Below, piece after piece: positions 8,045 to 16,876 of a stretch of DNA of 64,000 nucleotides (positions are counted from its first letter, which is position 1; every line of letters starts with the position of its first letter). The stretch is from JAKALX01 sp964508715. GTDB lineage: Bacteria > Chloroflexota > Dehalococcoidia > Tepidiformales > Tepidiformaceae. The stretch covers positions 62,001 to 126,000 of the forward strand of contig CAZDUX010000005.1 in the NCBI GenBank assembly GCA_964508715.1, read 5' to 3'. A model generated the notes under the pieces. The model was not told the origin of the DNA, did not search any database, and saw only the letters and a list, made by a program, of their open reading frames with translations. Made by a program: the position numbers and the translations under genes.

Positions 8045-9385
8045 ATGGATTACGCCGAGGCGATCGATTACCTCATGTCCCTCACCGATATGGAGCGCGG
8101 CTTCCAGGCTTCTGCCAGCCCCACCATGAATCTCGCCTCCGTTCGTTCCCTCCTTGCGCGCCTCAATGACCCGCACCTTGGCCGCCACACCGTTCATGTC
8201 ACCGGCTCCAAGGGGAAAGGCAGCACCTCGGCGATGATCGCCGGCATCCTCAGCCGGGCCGGCAACCGGACATCCCTCTTCACAAGCCCCCACCTCCACG
8301 ACTTCACTGAACGCATCGCAATTGACGGAGATGCCGTCTCTCCGGACGAATTCGCCGCTGGCATTACTGCAATCCACGCTGCCGTTGAGGCTGAGCGTGA
8401 ATCCGTTCACGGTAACGTCAGCACCTTCGGTGTCCTCACTGCCCTCTTCTTCTGGCTTACCCGGGCCCAGGCCCCCCATATCGAATGGCAGGTCGTCGAG
8501 GTGGGCCTCGGCGGAACGTATGACGCCACCAACGTCTTCGACGCGCCCGACATCTGCGTGATAACACCCATCTCCCTCGAGCACACCGCCATCCTCGGCG
8601 ACACCACCGAAGCCATCGCCCGCGACAAGTCCGGCATCATCAAGGCTGGTGCCGCCTGCGTTCTCGCACCACAGCACGACCCGGCTGTTGCGGGCATCGT
8701 CCGTGCGCGCTGTGAAGAGGTCGGAGCCACCTTCGTCGATGTCGCTGCGTCCTATACGACGCGGCCCCGCGAGAAGTTCCCCTTCGGCCAGTCGTTTATC
8801 CTCCAGGGTCCAGGCGGAAACCGCCAGATGCGCTCGCCGATGCTCGGCCGTCACCAACTCGACAATGCGGCCACCGCCGTCGCTGTCGCCGATGCGCTGC
8901 GCGCCCGCGGCCACGATATCTCCGACCAGGCGATCGTCGACGGAATCGCCCACACGCGCCTGCCCGGCCGCCTCGAGGTCATGGGCCAGAAACCGCTGAT
9001 CGTTGCTGATGGCGCGCACAACCCCGAGAGTGCTGAAGCGCTGGCGCAGGCCCTCCGCGAATACTTCGATTGGAAGCGCCTTTTCCTCGTCATCGGTGTC
9101 ACCCGCGATAAGGACGTTCGTGGCATGGGCTTCAAGCTTGCCCGTCTCTGCGAACTCATCGTCTGTTGCCGGTTCTCCAACCCGCGCGCCATGGACCCCT
9201 ACGAGATGATCCAGCAGATCGGTTTCCTCGGCCCGGCTGCAGTCGCCGAGGAGTCGGTCGCCGACGGTATCGAGACCGCGCTTTCCCATGCCAACGACGA
9301 CGACATCATTTGCATTACCGGCTCGCTCTACGTGGTCGCCGAAGGCCGTGCCCATGTCCTTGGCGAAAGCGTCAATAGCCACTGA
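8045..9385 (+). CDS. folC: Folylpolyglutamate / dihydrofolate synthase
   Basis: 446 residues, usual for FolC/MurC-like ligases. It adds glutamate to folates (and may make dihydrofolate from dihydropteroate) using ATP. The P-loop is VTGSKGKGSTSAM, followed by FTSPHLHDFTERI, the EVGLGGTYDATNV strand and ISLEHTAILGDT, all signature FolC segments; ADGAHNPESAEAL marks the C-terminal domain. The start is set by the -10 box at 8032-8037 and by similarity beginning at MDYAEAIDYL. It fits with folP, folK and metF elsewhere in the window, although these are not in one operon. Confidence 0.94.
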   Translation: MDYAEAIDYLMSLTDMERGFQASASPTMNLASVRSLLARLNDPHLGRHTVHVTGSKGKGSTSAMIAGILSRAGNRTSLFTSPHLHDFTERIAIDGDAVSPDEFAAGITAIHAAVEAERESVHGNVSTFGVLTALFFWLTRAQAPHIEWQVVEVGLGGTYDATNVFDAPDICVITPISLEHTAILGDTTEAIARDKSGIIKAGAACVLAPQHDPAVAGIVRARCEEVGATFVDVAASYTTRPREKFPFGQSFILQGPGGNRQMRSPMLGRHQLDNAATAVAVADALRARGHDISDQAIVDGIAHTRLPGRLEVMGQKPLIVADGAHNPESAEALAQALREYFDWKRLFLVIGVTRDKDVRGMGFKLARLCELIVCCRFSNPRAMDPYEMIQQIGFLGPAAVAEESVADGIETALSHANDDDIICITGSLYVVAEGRAHVLGESVNSH

Positions 9386-9387
9386 CT

Positions 9388-11106
9388 GTGCCCCGATTGA
9401 CCCGTTCGCACGCCGCCTCAAAGATTCGCAATGTGCTTCCCAGGCGACCTCCGGTGAAGTTGTCTCGCCGCCGGTTTCTGGCCTCTTCGTCGGCACTCAC
9501 CGGCGCTGCGGCGCTCGTTGCTTCCGGTTGCGGCGGTGGCTCGAAAGCGCCGGCCGTGACGCCGGCTCCATCCCCGAAGGCAACTGTTCCAACCGGGCCC
9601 AGGCAGGGCGGCATCCTTCGACGAATGGCACCGTCCTTTGGCCCGCTCCCGGACCCTCACAAGACGCGCAATGCGTCCGAAATCCTCGTCTGGCAATGGG
9701 TTGCCAGCTTCCTCTACCGTTTCAGCCCGCATGACCCCTTCCACGTCGAACCCGACCTGGCCCTCACCATGCCCGAGATCCCTTCGGATGGCACTCTCCT
9801 CACCGTGAAGCTCAATCCTGCCGCCAAGTGGCAGCCCAGGGAGCCGGCAAACGGCCGCCCCGTCGATTCCGATGACATCAGGGCCACCTTCGAGCGCATC
9901 AAAGCCCTCGGTGCCAGGTCTCCGCGCGCCGGCAACTACACCAATATCGAGAAGATCACCGCGGTCGATGCACAGACCATCCAGTTCAAGCTCAAGTCAC
10001 CCCAGGCCGACATCCTCGCAATCATGGCCGACCAGTATGACCTCATCCTTCCCAGGGAGATCGCTGCACGGGGCGACGACGCGATCAAGGCGACTACCGA
10101 TATCTTCGGGACGGGCGCCTATGCGCTGACCGCCTACGAAGCCGGCCGCAAGGTAACCCTCGCCCGCCGCAGCGATGGTCCCTGGCGCCCGAACACGGCA
10201 TGGCTCGATGGTCTGGAACTCCTCGCCGTGACCGATGAGAACGCGAAAGCGAATGCTCTCCTCAACGGCCAGGCCGATATCGCCGATCTGCCTGCCGTTC
10301 TCGCACGCGTCTTTCGGGCCCGCGATGATTTCCAGGTTCTCGAGGTTCCTCAGCCAGCCCGCGAATGTCTCCTCATCAACTGCGCAAATCCTCGCTGGAA
10401 AGACCAGCGCCTGCGCCTGGCGCTCCAGCGGGCGGTCGACCGGCGCGCCCTGTATGCCGCCGTTTTCGAAAGCGCGGGTGTTGTTTCCGGCCCCGTCTCT
10501 CCCGCAGCCAGGGCATGGGCTCTTACGGACGGAGAACTCGCCGGCCAGCCCGGCTTCGGCGACCGTGACGCCGAACTCACCGAAGCGAAGAGGCTTCTCT
10601 CTGCCGCTGGCCTGCCCGATGGCCTCGAAGAGACCATTCTCACCACGACGGCCAACAGGCTTGATCTCGTGACCAACGAACTCGCCGGGCAGCTATCGTC
10701 CATTGGCTTCAGGCTCAAACCGCTGCCCCAGGGCGATGACATCAACGTCCTCACCGATCGTGTCCGCAAGGGCGATTTCACCCTCGCTACCATGAACTTC
10801 CTCTCCGGCATCTATCCCGATGCCCAGATCTACGTCTACGAACATAGTGCCGGCTCCGCGAACTACGGCAAGTACGCGAACAAGGACCTCGACGTGAAGC
10901 TGGACAGGCAGCGGGGGATCTACGACACGGCCGCCCGCACCGCTCTCGTCAAGGAGATCCAGCGCGATCTCCTCGCCGCACCGGGGCCGGTATGGCTTGG
11001 CGCCCGCCTTCAGGAGACCATCGCAAGCAGGCGTATCCACGGCCTTTCCGCCACCCCGTTTATCTCTGGATACGATGAGGCCGAGGCTGCCTGGTCCGCC
11101 TCCTGA
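9388..11106 (+). CDS. Family 5 ABC-transporter substrate-binding lipoprotein, Tat-exported
   Basis: 572 residues from a GTG at 9388; a second in-frame GTG at 9454 gives a cleaner N-terminus. The signal region has a twin-arginine motif SRRRFLASSS followed by a lipobox VASGC, so the protein is probably Tat-exported and lipid-anchored. The mature part matches the SBP_bac_5 fold for oligopeptides or nickel chelates: PDPHKTRNASEIL, DDIRATFERIKA, FGTGAYALTAYEAG and LRLALQRAVDRRALY. No permease or ATPase gene is adjacent, so it must serve a transporter encoded elsewhere. It begins three bases after folC ends. Confidence 0.86.
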   Translation: MPRLTRSHAASKIRNVLPRRPPVKLSRRRFLASSSALTGAAALVASGCGGGSKAPAVTPAPSPKATVPTGPRQGGILRRMAPSFGPLPDPHKTRNASEILVWQWVASFLYRFSPHDPFHVEPDLALTMPEIPSDGTLLTVKLNPAAKWQPREPANGRPVDSDDIRATFERIKALGARSPRAGNYTNIEKITAVDAQTIQFKLKSPQADILAIMADQYDLILPREIAARGDDAIKATTDIFGTGAYALTAYEAGRKVTLARRSDGPWRPNTAWLDGLELLAVTDENAKANALLNGQADIADLPAVLARVFRARDDFQVLEVPQPARECLLINCANPRWKDQRLRLALQRAVDRRALYAAVFESAGVVSGPVSPAARAWALTDGELAGQPGFGDRDAELTEAKRLLSAAGLPDGLEETILTTTANRLDLVTNELAGQLSSIGFRLKPLPQGDDINVLTDRVRKGDFTLATMNFLSGIYPDAQIYVYEHSAGSANYGKYANKDLDVKLDRQRGIYDTAARTALVKEIQRDLLAAPGPVWLGARLQETIASRRIHGLSATPFISGYDEAEAAWSAS

Positions 11107-11165
11107 GGTCCGGGCCGGGCCGCCGATCTCTGGATCCTTCGTCAACAACCCGCCACGCTGATCTG

Positions 11166-11990
11166 ATGACGTTCGCCGAACGCCTCGCGGCAGGCCGCTT
11201 CGCCGTTGCCCTGGAGATCACACCGCCGCAGAAGCCGCTCCCCGCGGTTCTCCTGCGCCGCGCGCGGCTCCTTGGCCCGCGCGCGCATGCCATCAACGTC
11301 ATTCAACGTCCCGACCGCCAGAGTTCACTCGAGGCGTCCTGCACCCTCCGCGAAGCCGGCATCGAACCTGCCTGGCACCTGGTTACCCGTGGCAACACCC
11401 GCGATACCCTTCGTGCCGACATCGCTCGTGCCTCGGCCGCCGGTCTCCGCCAGGTTCTTTGCATCCGCGGTGACCACCCCGGCCCCGACTCACCCGACAC
11501 GCCGGCCCTCAGGGAGGTCGTGGCGCTCACCCTCACGAGCCTTCCCGGTGCCCTCGTTGGAGCAACCTTCAACCAGTACGCACCCGACCAGGATGCTGCC
11601 CTGCGCAACCTGCTCGGCAAACTCCGGGCTGGTGCGGCCTACGTGCAGACCCAGCCTGTCTTCGACGCAGACGCATTCACCCCTGCCGCCGAGGCAATCC
11701 TCGATCGTGCCCCGGATACGAAGATCATCCCCATGATCATGCCGCTCGTTTCCCCGGACGAAGCACTTCGCATCCAGGACCGTCTCCACATTCGCCTTCC
11801 AGGGTCATTCCTCTCCCGCCTCGAAACCGAGGAGTGCGCATGGCAGGCCTTCGCCGAAATCGCAGCCCGGCTACGCGAGAGCAGCGCCGTTTCAGGCATC
11901 GCCATCATGACACTCGGCATGGATCCTGCTCCCGAGATTGGCGCCCAGATCCTCAGAGCGCTCGACGCAGCCTCCATCGCGGACGACTGA
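11166..11990 (+). CDS. metF: Methylenetetrahydrofolate reductase (MetF-like)
   Basis: 274 residues, a TIM-barrel flavoprotein that reduces 5,10-methylene-THF to 5-methyl-THF. Family segments are VALEITPPQ at the start, WHLVTRGNTRD, VLCIRGDHPGP (nucleotide/folate site), GATFNQYAPDQ and AAYVQTQPVFD. The conserved Glu in EITPP and the Gln in QTQP are present. It stands alone between an ABC binding protein and a convergent gene. It could be the short, F420- or ferredoxin-linked variety; the electron donor cannot be inferred. Confidence 0.85.
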   Translation: MTFAERLAAGRFAVALEITPPQKPLPAVLLRRARLLGPRAHAINVIQRPDRQSSLEASCTLREAGIEPAWHLVTRGNTRDTLRADIARASAAGLRQVLCIRGDHPGPDSPDTPALREVVALTLTSLPGALVGATFNQYAPDQDAALRNLLGKLRAGAAYVQTQPVFDADAFTPAAEAILDRAPDTKIIPMIMPLVSPDEALRIQDRLHIRLPGSFLSRLETEECAWQAFAEIAARLRESSAVSGIAIMTLGMDPAPEIGAQILRALDAASIADD

Positions 11991-12016
11991 GCGTACGCCG
12001 CAGGGTGTGGCGCCCG

Positions 12017-12829
12017 CTACTTCGGCGCTGGCGGACGGAGGTTCGGCGCCCGGTACCCGGCTAGATCGAGTGCAACGTGCTTGAATCCCAGGTTTTGCAG
12101 CCGCGACACGATCTTTCCCCGGTTCTCGACCGCGAACGCGATCTCCATGCCCGCCCGGTCTGTTTCGATCCGTGCGACATCGCCATGGTGACGCACACGC
12201 ACCTGCCGCATTCCGAGCGAGCGTAACACCACCTCGGCTGCACCGATCTGGTCGAGCGCCTCTAATGTCACGGGTGTTCCGTGCGGGATCCGGCTCGCGA
12301 GGCACGCCATCGCCGGCTTGTCCCAGGTTGGTAGCCCCATCTCGTGGGAAAGCTGTCGGATGTCGTCTTTTGAGAACTCCAGGTCCAGGAGCGGGCTCCG
12401 TACCCCGTGCTCGGCTGCGGCCCGTCTTCCCGGGCGGAAATCCCCTGTGTCATCGAAGTTTGTTCCGTCCACCACCACCGCGTCGTCCGCACGCGCGGCA
12501 ATCGCCCCCAGGATCCCGAAGAGCTCATTCTTGCAGTGGTAGCACCGCATGTCGCTGTTTGCGACATAGTCAGGGTTATCCATCTCGTGCGTGTCGACCC
12601 ACTCGTGCCGAATGCCGATGCGCTCCACGAGTGCTGCCGCTTCCTCGCGCTCAGAAGCCGCTACGGATGGCGAAACCCCGGTGATCGCCATCGCATGCTC
12701 TCCCAGTGCCTCCTGGGCTATCGCCGCCAGGAATGTCGAGTCCACCCCGCCGCTGAATGCGACGACCACTCGTCCATACGAGCGTAGTGTTTCGAGCAGC
12801 CTCTCGCGCTTCTCCATGAGATCGGTCAC
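12017..12829 (-). CDS. larE: LarE-type ATP-dependent sacrificial sulfur transferase
   Basis: 270 residues. LarE activates and thiolates a pyridinium precursor of the nickel-pincer nucleotide cofactor. Visible are the PP-loop SGGVDSTFLA, the MRCYHCKNELF motif and PAMACLASRIPHG with the conserved cysteine. With the two cysteines of CYHC this gives three cysteines in all, as in LarE homologues reported to hold an Fe-S cluster. No larB, larC or lactate racemase is in the window. Start GTG 12829 is favoured because a TAGACT box ends seven bases upstream (leaderless); an ATG four codons later is the alternative. Confidence 0.87.
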   Translation of the reverse strand: MTDLMEKRERLLETLRSYGRVVVAFSGGVDSTFLAAIAQEALGEHAMAITGVSPSVAASEREEAAALVERIGIRHEWVDTHEMDNPDYVANSDMRCYHCKNELFGILGAIAARADDAVVVDGTNFDDTGDFRPGRRAAAEHGVRSPLLDLEFSKDDIRQLSHEMGLPTWDKPAMACLASRIPHGTPVTLEALDQIGAAEVVLRSLGMRQVRVRHHGDVARIETDRAGMEIAFAVENRGKIVSRLQNLGFKHVALDLAGYRAPNLRPPAPK

Positions 12830-12835
12830 GGATCC

Positions 12836-12841
12836 AGTCTA
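12836..12841 (-). promoter_or_regulatory. -10 element of larE, leaderless start
   Basis: On the - strand TAGACT ends seven bases before the GTG at 12829, so transcription should begin at the start codon. There is no recognisable -35 or ribosome site. Confidence 0.35.
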
Positions 12842-12932
12842 TCCACACTCCACTCGCCTCGCCCACTCGCCCCCGGCATGGTGGAGGATTGCCCCTCCGC
12901 GTGGGTGAACAGCCTCAACAGCCGCTTCAGCG

Positions 12933-14222
12933 TTATGGCCGTTTCGGTCCCACCACAATCGTGTCGGCAACCACCCTGCCCGTCCTGGCATCGATACCCC
13001 CCGTCACCGCGACGATGTGGCCGATTACCACGTCCGGATTCGCGGTCTCGCTCGCTGGTACGCCACTCTCGCTCCAGAGCCGCAACGTTGCTGGCCGGAT
13101 CGCCACTGGCACCCTCCCGCTCAGCGTCAGCACCTGCAACACATTCAGGTCACGAGCTACGACTATCCCGCGCACCGTCACGAATGCTGGCGTTCCAGCC
13201 GAGTCTCCAGCATCCGGCCGGGCTACACCCCCGGCACCCGGGGTTGTTGAAGGTGACGGACCCGGCGTGCTCGTCCGCCCGGGCGCCGGTGATTCACCCC
13301 GGTGCTCGGTCAGCACCAGTGCAAACACGTCGCCCTTCGGATTGTCACCGGACGTCACCCGTACCCGTGCCCCGAGTGCCGATCGCAGCCGCACCAGGGC
13401 CTCCGCCGTCCTCGCGTTCACTTTTACCAGGTACCGGTGCCCGTCTGCTGCGTCGACCAGTACGTTCGCATGCTGGCCGTCCTTTGCGACCGCGAGCAGT
13501 GCCACCTGCCCCTCGAGGTTCGGTGGGAGCTCGCGCACGTTTTTCAACTTGATCACTTTCGGCGTTACACCCCGGGCATTCGAGACCGCTACCGTGTTCG
13601 CAGTTACCTCGCGGTTGGCTCCCACCACCCCGCCGACGAGTAACTGGTCGCCTGCCTTGATGACGGATGCATCAATGGTGGTGGCCTCGTCGACTACACT
13701 CGTCTCCGAGTTGAGTACCACCCGCACCGAGTCGACCGCCGAATCCAGGACGATAGCCCGGTTCTCGCCGCTTCCCGAGATTTTCCGAACTACTCCCTGC
13801 ACCTGTACGTAGTCGTCCGGGCTTAGAACCAGTGCCGATGCCGTCTCGGTGTCGGAAAGCAGCACCTGCGATCCAGCTACAGCGATCACGGCGAGGAGCC
13901 CGATTGCGACGGCCGCTCCGGATAGCAGCAGCCCACGCTGCCTTGTGAACAGCCGCCCGGGGAACGCCACCTTCGGCCTCGAGCTGGCAGGCCGCGGGAT
14001 CGCCACCGCATGTGGCTGTTGTCCCGCTACGAATCGCTCGAAGCGCGCCTGAGCCACCGGGAGTGAGGCCATTGCCTCCGCCTCCACCTGCGACCGGAGC
14101 TCCATGGTTGCACGCGCTGCTGAGAGCAACCGCTCGAGCTCCGCACGCTCGGGCTCGGTCGCCTCCGCTGGGATGACGCCCGTTACAACCGCCTGCTGCA
14201 GGAGATCGTCGATCCGGCTCAC
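12933..14222 (-). CDS. Single-pass membrane protein, putative anti-sigma factor with DUF5666-like extracellular domains
   Basis: 429 residues. The first 100 or so are cytoplasmic, helical and charged. A hydrophobic helix (LLLSGAAVAIGLLAVIAVAG) follows, then a beta-rich extracytoplasmic part with repeated VQVQGVVRKI / VTVRGIVVARD-type strands resembling DUF5666, separated by a Pro/Thr/Gly linker. The ATG overlaps the stop of the ECF sigma gene by four bases. Position, coupling and topology make it the likely anti-sigma factor, although no zinc anti-sigma motif is present. Confidence 0.7.
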   Translation of the reverse strand: MSRIDDLLQQAVVTGVIPAEATEPERAELERLLSAARATMELRSQVEAEAMASLPVAQARFERFVAGQQPHAVAIPRPASSRPKVAFPGRLFTRQRGLLLSGAAVAIGLLAVIAVAGSQVLLSDTETASALVLSPDDYVQVQGVVRKISGSGENRAIVLDSAVDSVRVVLNSETSVVDEATTIDASVIKAGDQLLVGGVVGANREVTANTVAVSNARGVTPKVIKLKNVRELPPNLEGQVALLAVAKDGQHANVLVDAADGHRYLVKVNARTAEALVRLRSALGARVRVTSGDNPKGDVFALVLTEHRGESPAPGRTSTPGPSPSTTPGAGGVARPDAGDSAGTPAFVTVRGIVVARDLNVLQVLTLSGRVPVAIRPATLRLWSESGVPASETANPDVVIGHIVAVTGGIDARTGRVVADTIVVGPKRP

Positions 14223-14818
14223 TGCTTCGTCACTCCCGGGTAGTCCGCTTCCGCGAGGGCGCGGTGCATCGCAGCCAGGGCGCGCCGTTGCAGGGTCTTC
14301 ACGGCATCTTCCGACCGGTTCATGATGCGCGCCGTCTCTTCCACCGACCGGTCGAGCAGGAAGCGGAGCGATAGTACCTCCTGCTGGTCTTCAGTGAGCG
14401 AACGCATCGCCACCGCAAGGTCCTGCCGAAGGTCGGCAGCCTCTGCCGTATCGCCCTCCACCGGCCCGCTATTGTCGTCGAGTTCTTCGTTGATACCCCG
14501 CCGGCCCAGCTTCTTGATGTGGTCGCGGCAGACATTCCGTGCGATCCCGATAAGCCACGCGTTGATTGGCACTCCGCGGTAGTCGAACCGATCCGCCCGG
14601 CTGTACGCCACCTCAAAGACCTGCGAAGCGAGGTCCTCCGATTCGTCAGCTCCACGAAGCCGGTATCGCACGAACCCATAGACCGACCGCCAGTGCAACT
14701 CGAACAGCGTGCTCCATGCCGCCGGATCGCGGGCAGCCGCACGCCGTGCAAGCGACTCTTCGCCGCCCTCCGTGCCACCTGCGGCTGAGGCATTTCTGGC
14801 CACCCCTGGTTCGCGCAC
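14219..14818 (-). CDS. ECF-type RNA polymerase sigma factor
   Basis: 199 residues from a GTG start. Sigma region 2 is seen as SEDLASQVFEVAYSRADRF with the ARNVCRDHIKK segment after it, and region 4 as LTEDQQEVLSLRFLLDRSVEE plus the helix-turn-helix EDAVKTLQRRALAAMHRAL. There is no region 3, as expected for extracytoplasmic-function sigma factors. It is translationally coupled to the membrane protein downstream and divergent from a small secreted protein at 15070. Confidence 0.92.
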   Translation of the reverse strand: MREPGVARNASAAGGTEGGEESLARRAAARDPAAWSTLFELHWRSVYGFVRYRLRGADESEDLASQVFEVAYSRADRFDYRGVPINAWLIGIARNVCRDHIKKLGRRGINEELDDNSGPVEGDTAEAADLRQDLAVAMRSLTEDQQEVLSLRFLLDRSVEETARIMNRSEDAVKTLQRRALAAMHRALAEADYPGVTKQ

Positions 14819-15069
14819 CGCGTATTCACTCTACGTATGGCGCCAGTACCACGTAAGGTGACGCCCGCCGCCACATCTTGGTAACGTTCTCGTGACATGT
14901 CAGAATCAGGTCCGTGACGCCACCCCGTAGGGGTTTTTACAGACGTTTTACGGCCCCATGGCAACATCCGGCCCGCCCCGGACGTTTGATCTGGTGCACG
15001 TATTCGGGCCGATTGCTACGGTAGCCATCTAGCGCGGCGCTGCACAGCGCGCGGGAGGACAAGAAACAA

Positions 15070-15471
15070 ATGAGCTGGATGAAACGAAAATCGTTCGGAA
15101 TGGTTGCGGCAACCCTCGCCTGTGCCGCCATCCTCGGGGGAACCCTGGGTGTCGCCTTTGCCAGAAACACGGACCTTGGTACGGGTTTTCAGCTCGTTGG
15201 TGGCCCCGTCAACGCTGATGTCCAGGCAAAGGACTGGGTGAGCTGTCTCCCCTCCACCTCATGGGCGTCTATCTATATCTGGGATGCCCCGAACCAGAAG
15301 TGGCTCCATTACTTCAACACCAAGGTCAACAACGTTCCCAACTATGTGAACGACCAGTCGCTTGGCGGCATCAGCAATATCCCGCGCTTCGCCGGAGTCG
15401 CCATCATCATGCAGACCGCTGTGTCCCAGGCGAAGTTCCCCGATTCGCCAAGCCAGGCCTGTACCCCCTGA
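15070..15471 (+). CDS. Small secreted protein of unknown function
   Basis: 133 residues. A basic start (MKRKSFG) and a hydrophobic stretch to about residue 31 (LGVAFA) form a Sec signal peptide. The mature protein, about 100 residues, contains WVSCLPSTSWASIYIWD, KWLHYFNT and a C-terminal Cys, so it may hold one disulfide. A GGGAGG ribosome site precedes the ATG by 11 bases and a good terminator follows. It is divergent from the ECF sigma gene and could be one of its targets. I do not recognise the family; WDAPNQKWLHYF recalls the C-terminal module of the protease at 3162. Confidence 0.72.
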   Translation: MSWMKRKSFGMVAATLACAAILGGTLGVAFARNTDLGTGFQLVGGPVNADVQAKDWVSCLPSTSWASIYIWDAPNQKWLHYFNTKVNNVPNYVNDQSLGGISNIPRFAGVAIIMQTAVSQAKFPDSPSQACTP

Positions 15472-15499
15472 CATAACGCTTCTGCCCTGCCTCTCTGAG

Positions 15500-15523
15500 A
15501 CCCCTCGCCTGGCCGCGGGGGGT
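15500..15523 (+). terminator. Rho-independent terminator
   Basis: A 9-bp GC-rich stem (ACCCCTCGC with GCGGGGGGT, one G-T pair) and six-base loop, followed by TTTCGTTT. It closes the secreted-protein gene. Confidence 0.75.
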
Positions 15524-15581
15524 TTTCGTTTCCAGCCCCCCACACGGCACAATGGACCGACCATCCCCTGCGGAGCATTGC

Positions 15582-16001
15582 ATGGCCCTCGCTATCCGGA
15601 TTCGGCGCGCCCACCTCGAGGCAATGATTGCCCACGCCCTCGAAGATGCACCCATCGAGTGCTGTGGGCTCATCGGCGCCAAAGACGGGACTGCTGTCGC
15701 CGTTCACCGCGCAAAGAACCGCGAGGCCAGCCCCTACCGCTTCAGCATTGACCCCCTCGAGACTCGCCGCATCGAGGAGCGTATTGAAGAGGAGGGTGGT
15801 CAGCTCTTCGGCTTCTACCACTCCCACACGGGCAGCGATCCCATCCCCAGCCCCACCGATATCCGCATGATGGGTACCTTCTTCGGCCCCCCCTTTGTCC
15901 ACTTCGTTATCGGCGTCGCCGACCGCGAGAATCCTGTTACCCGCTGCTGGTACATCGAAAACGGAACACGTACCGAGCAGGAATTTGAGGTTATCGACTG
16001 A
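15582..16001 (+). CDS. JAMM/MPN+ metalloprotease (M67 family)
   Basis: 139 residues. The zinc motif HSHTGSDPIPSPTD (H-x-H-x7-S-x2-D) and the upstream catalytic Glu in PIECCGLIG define a JAMM isopeptidase. Bacterial members release cysteine from sulfur-carrier proteins (Mec-like) or act in siderophore and cofactor pathways; no sulfur-carrier gene is nearby. The start at 15582 has a GCGGAG site upstream; an earlier ATG at 15552 would add ten residues without support. It lies just ahead of folP and folK and may be co-transcribed with them. Confidence 0.88.
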   Translation: MALAIRIRRAHLEAMIAHALEDAPIECCGLIGAKDGTAVAVHRAKNREASPYRFSIDPLETRRIEERIEEEGGQLFGFYHSHTGSDPIPSPTDIRMMGTFFGPPFVHFVIGVADRENPVTRCWYIENGTRTEQEFEVID

Positions 16002-16072
16002 ACGCTGCCATCCGCTGGCCCATTCGCCGCTCCTACGCTGCCCGGGCTCTCGAAGTCGCGGGCCGTTGCTTC

Positions 16073-16876
16073 GTGTGGGGTGAGCGCACGTACACCATGG
16101 CCATCATCAACATCACCCCCGATTCGTTCAGCGGCGACGGGGTAGCGGGTGATATTGGCCTCGCGGTCGAACATGCTCGCGCCTTCGAGGCTGCCGGTGC
16201 CGACATCCTCGACATCGGCGGCGAGTCCTCCCGCCCCGACGCCAACCCGGTCACCCCGGAAGAGGAAGCTGCTCGCGTAATCCCCGCTGTTCGCGCGATC
16301 GCCTCGGTTTCCGGCCTCCCCATCTCTATCGACACCTACCATGCCAGCGTTGCCGAGGCCGGGATCGATGCTGGCGCGGCGATGGTCAACGATATCTCCG
16401 GGCTCCGCTTCGACCCTCGCATGGCAGCCACCGTCGCACAGGCGCGGGTGCCGCTCATCGCAATGCACAACCAGCGCGGGCGCGCCTTCCATGATGTCAT
16501 CAGCGATATCCGTGCCGGTTTCGACCACTCGCTCTGCCTCGCTGACGAAGCCGGCATCCCCCGTGAGCGGATCATCATTGACCCCGGTTTCGGGTTTGGT
16601 TGGCGGGAAGACCACAATGTCGAAATGGTCCGCCGCCTCCCCGAGCTCTGGAGCTACGACCTCCCGATCCTCCTCGGCACGTCCCGCAAGTCGACCCTTG
16701 GCGCCATTCTTGGCACCCCCGTCAGCGATCGGCTCGAGGGTTCCCTCGCAACCGCGGCCATGGGAATTGCCGCCGGTGTCGATATCATCCGTGTCCATGA
16801 CGTTCGCCAGGCCGTCCGCCTCGCGAAGGTCGCCGATGCCGTTGCCCGCGACAACTGGCGCCCCGGCCACTCGTGA
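16073..16876 (+). CDS. folP: Dihydropteroate synthase (canonical)
   Basis: 267 residues, the normal FolP length. It condenses p-aminobenzoate with the pterin pyrophosphate. All landmark motifs are present: IINITPDSFSGDG, DIGGESSRPDA, ISIDTYHASVA, VNDISGLR, DPGFGFGW and LGTSRKSTLG, ending with RVHDV. The GTG at 16073 is the first usable codon; similarity continues slightly upstream to a GRCFVWGERTY segment that has no standard start in frame. folK follows with a four-base overlap (GTGA), so the two consecutive folate steps are translationally coupled. Confidence 0.94.
   Translation: MWGERTYTMAIINITPDSFSGDGVAGDIGLAVEHARAFEAAGADILDIGGESSRPDANPVTPEEEAARVIPAVRAIASVSGLPISIDTYHASVAEAGIDAGAAMVNDISGLRFDPRMAATVAQARVPLIAMHNQRGRAFHDVISDIRAGFDHSLCLADEAGIPRERIIIDPGFGFGWREDHNVEMVRRLPELWSYDLPILLGTSRKSTLGAILGTPVSDRLEGSLATAAMGIAAGVDIIRVHDVRQAVRLAKVADAVARDNWRPGHS

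Noticed and set aside
7985..9496. 503-codon open frame antisense to folC
   Set aside because: It mirrors the codon bias of folC, has no ribosome site and no recognisable domain; long antisense frames are expected at this GC content.
14922..14938. Short hairpin ACCCC-GTA-GGGGT with T-run
   Set aside because: Five-base stem with a three-base loop and no gene upstream on that strand; too weak to call.
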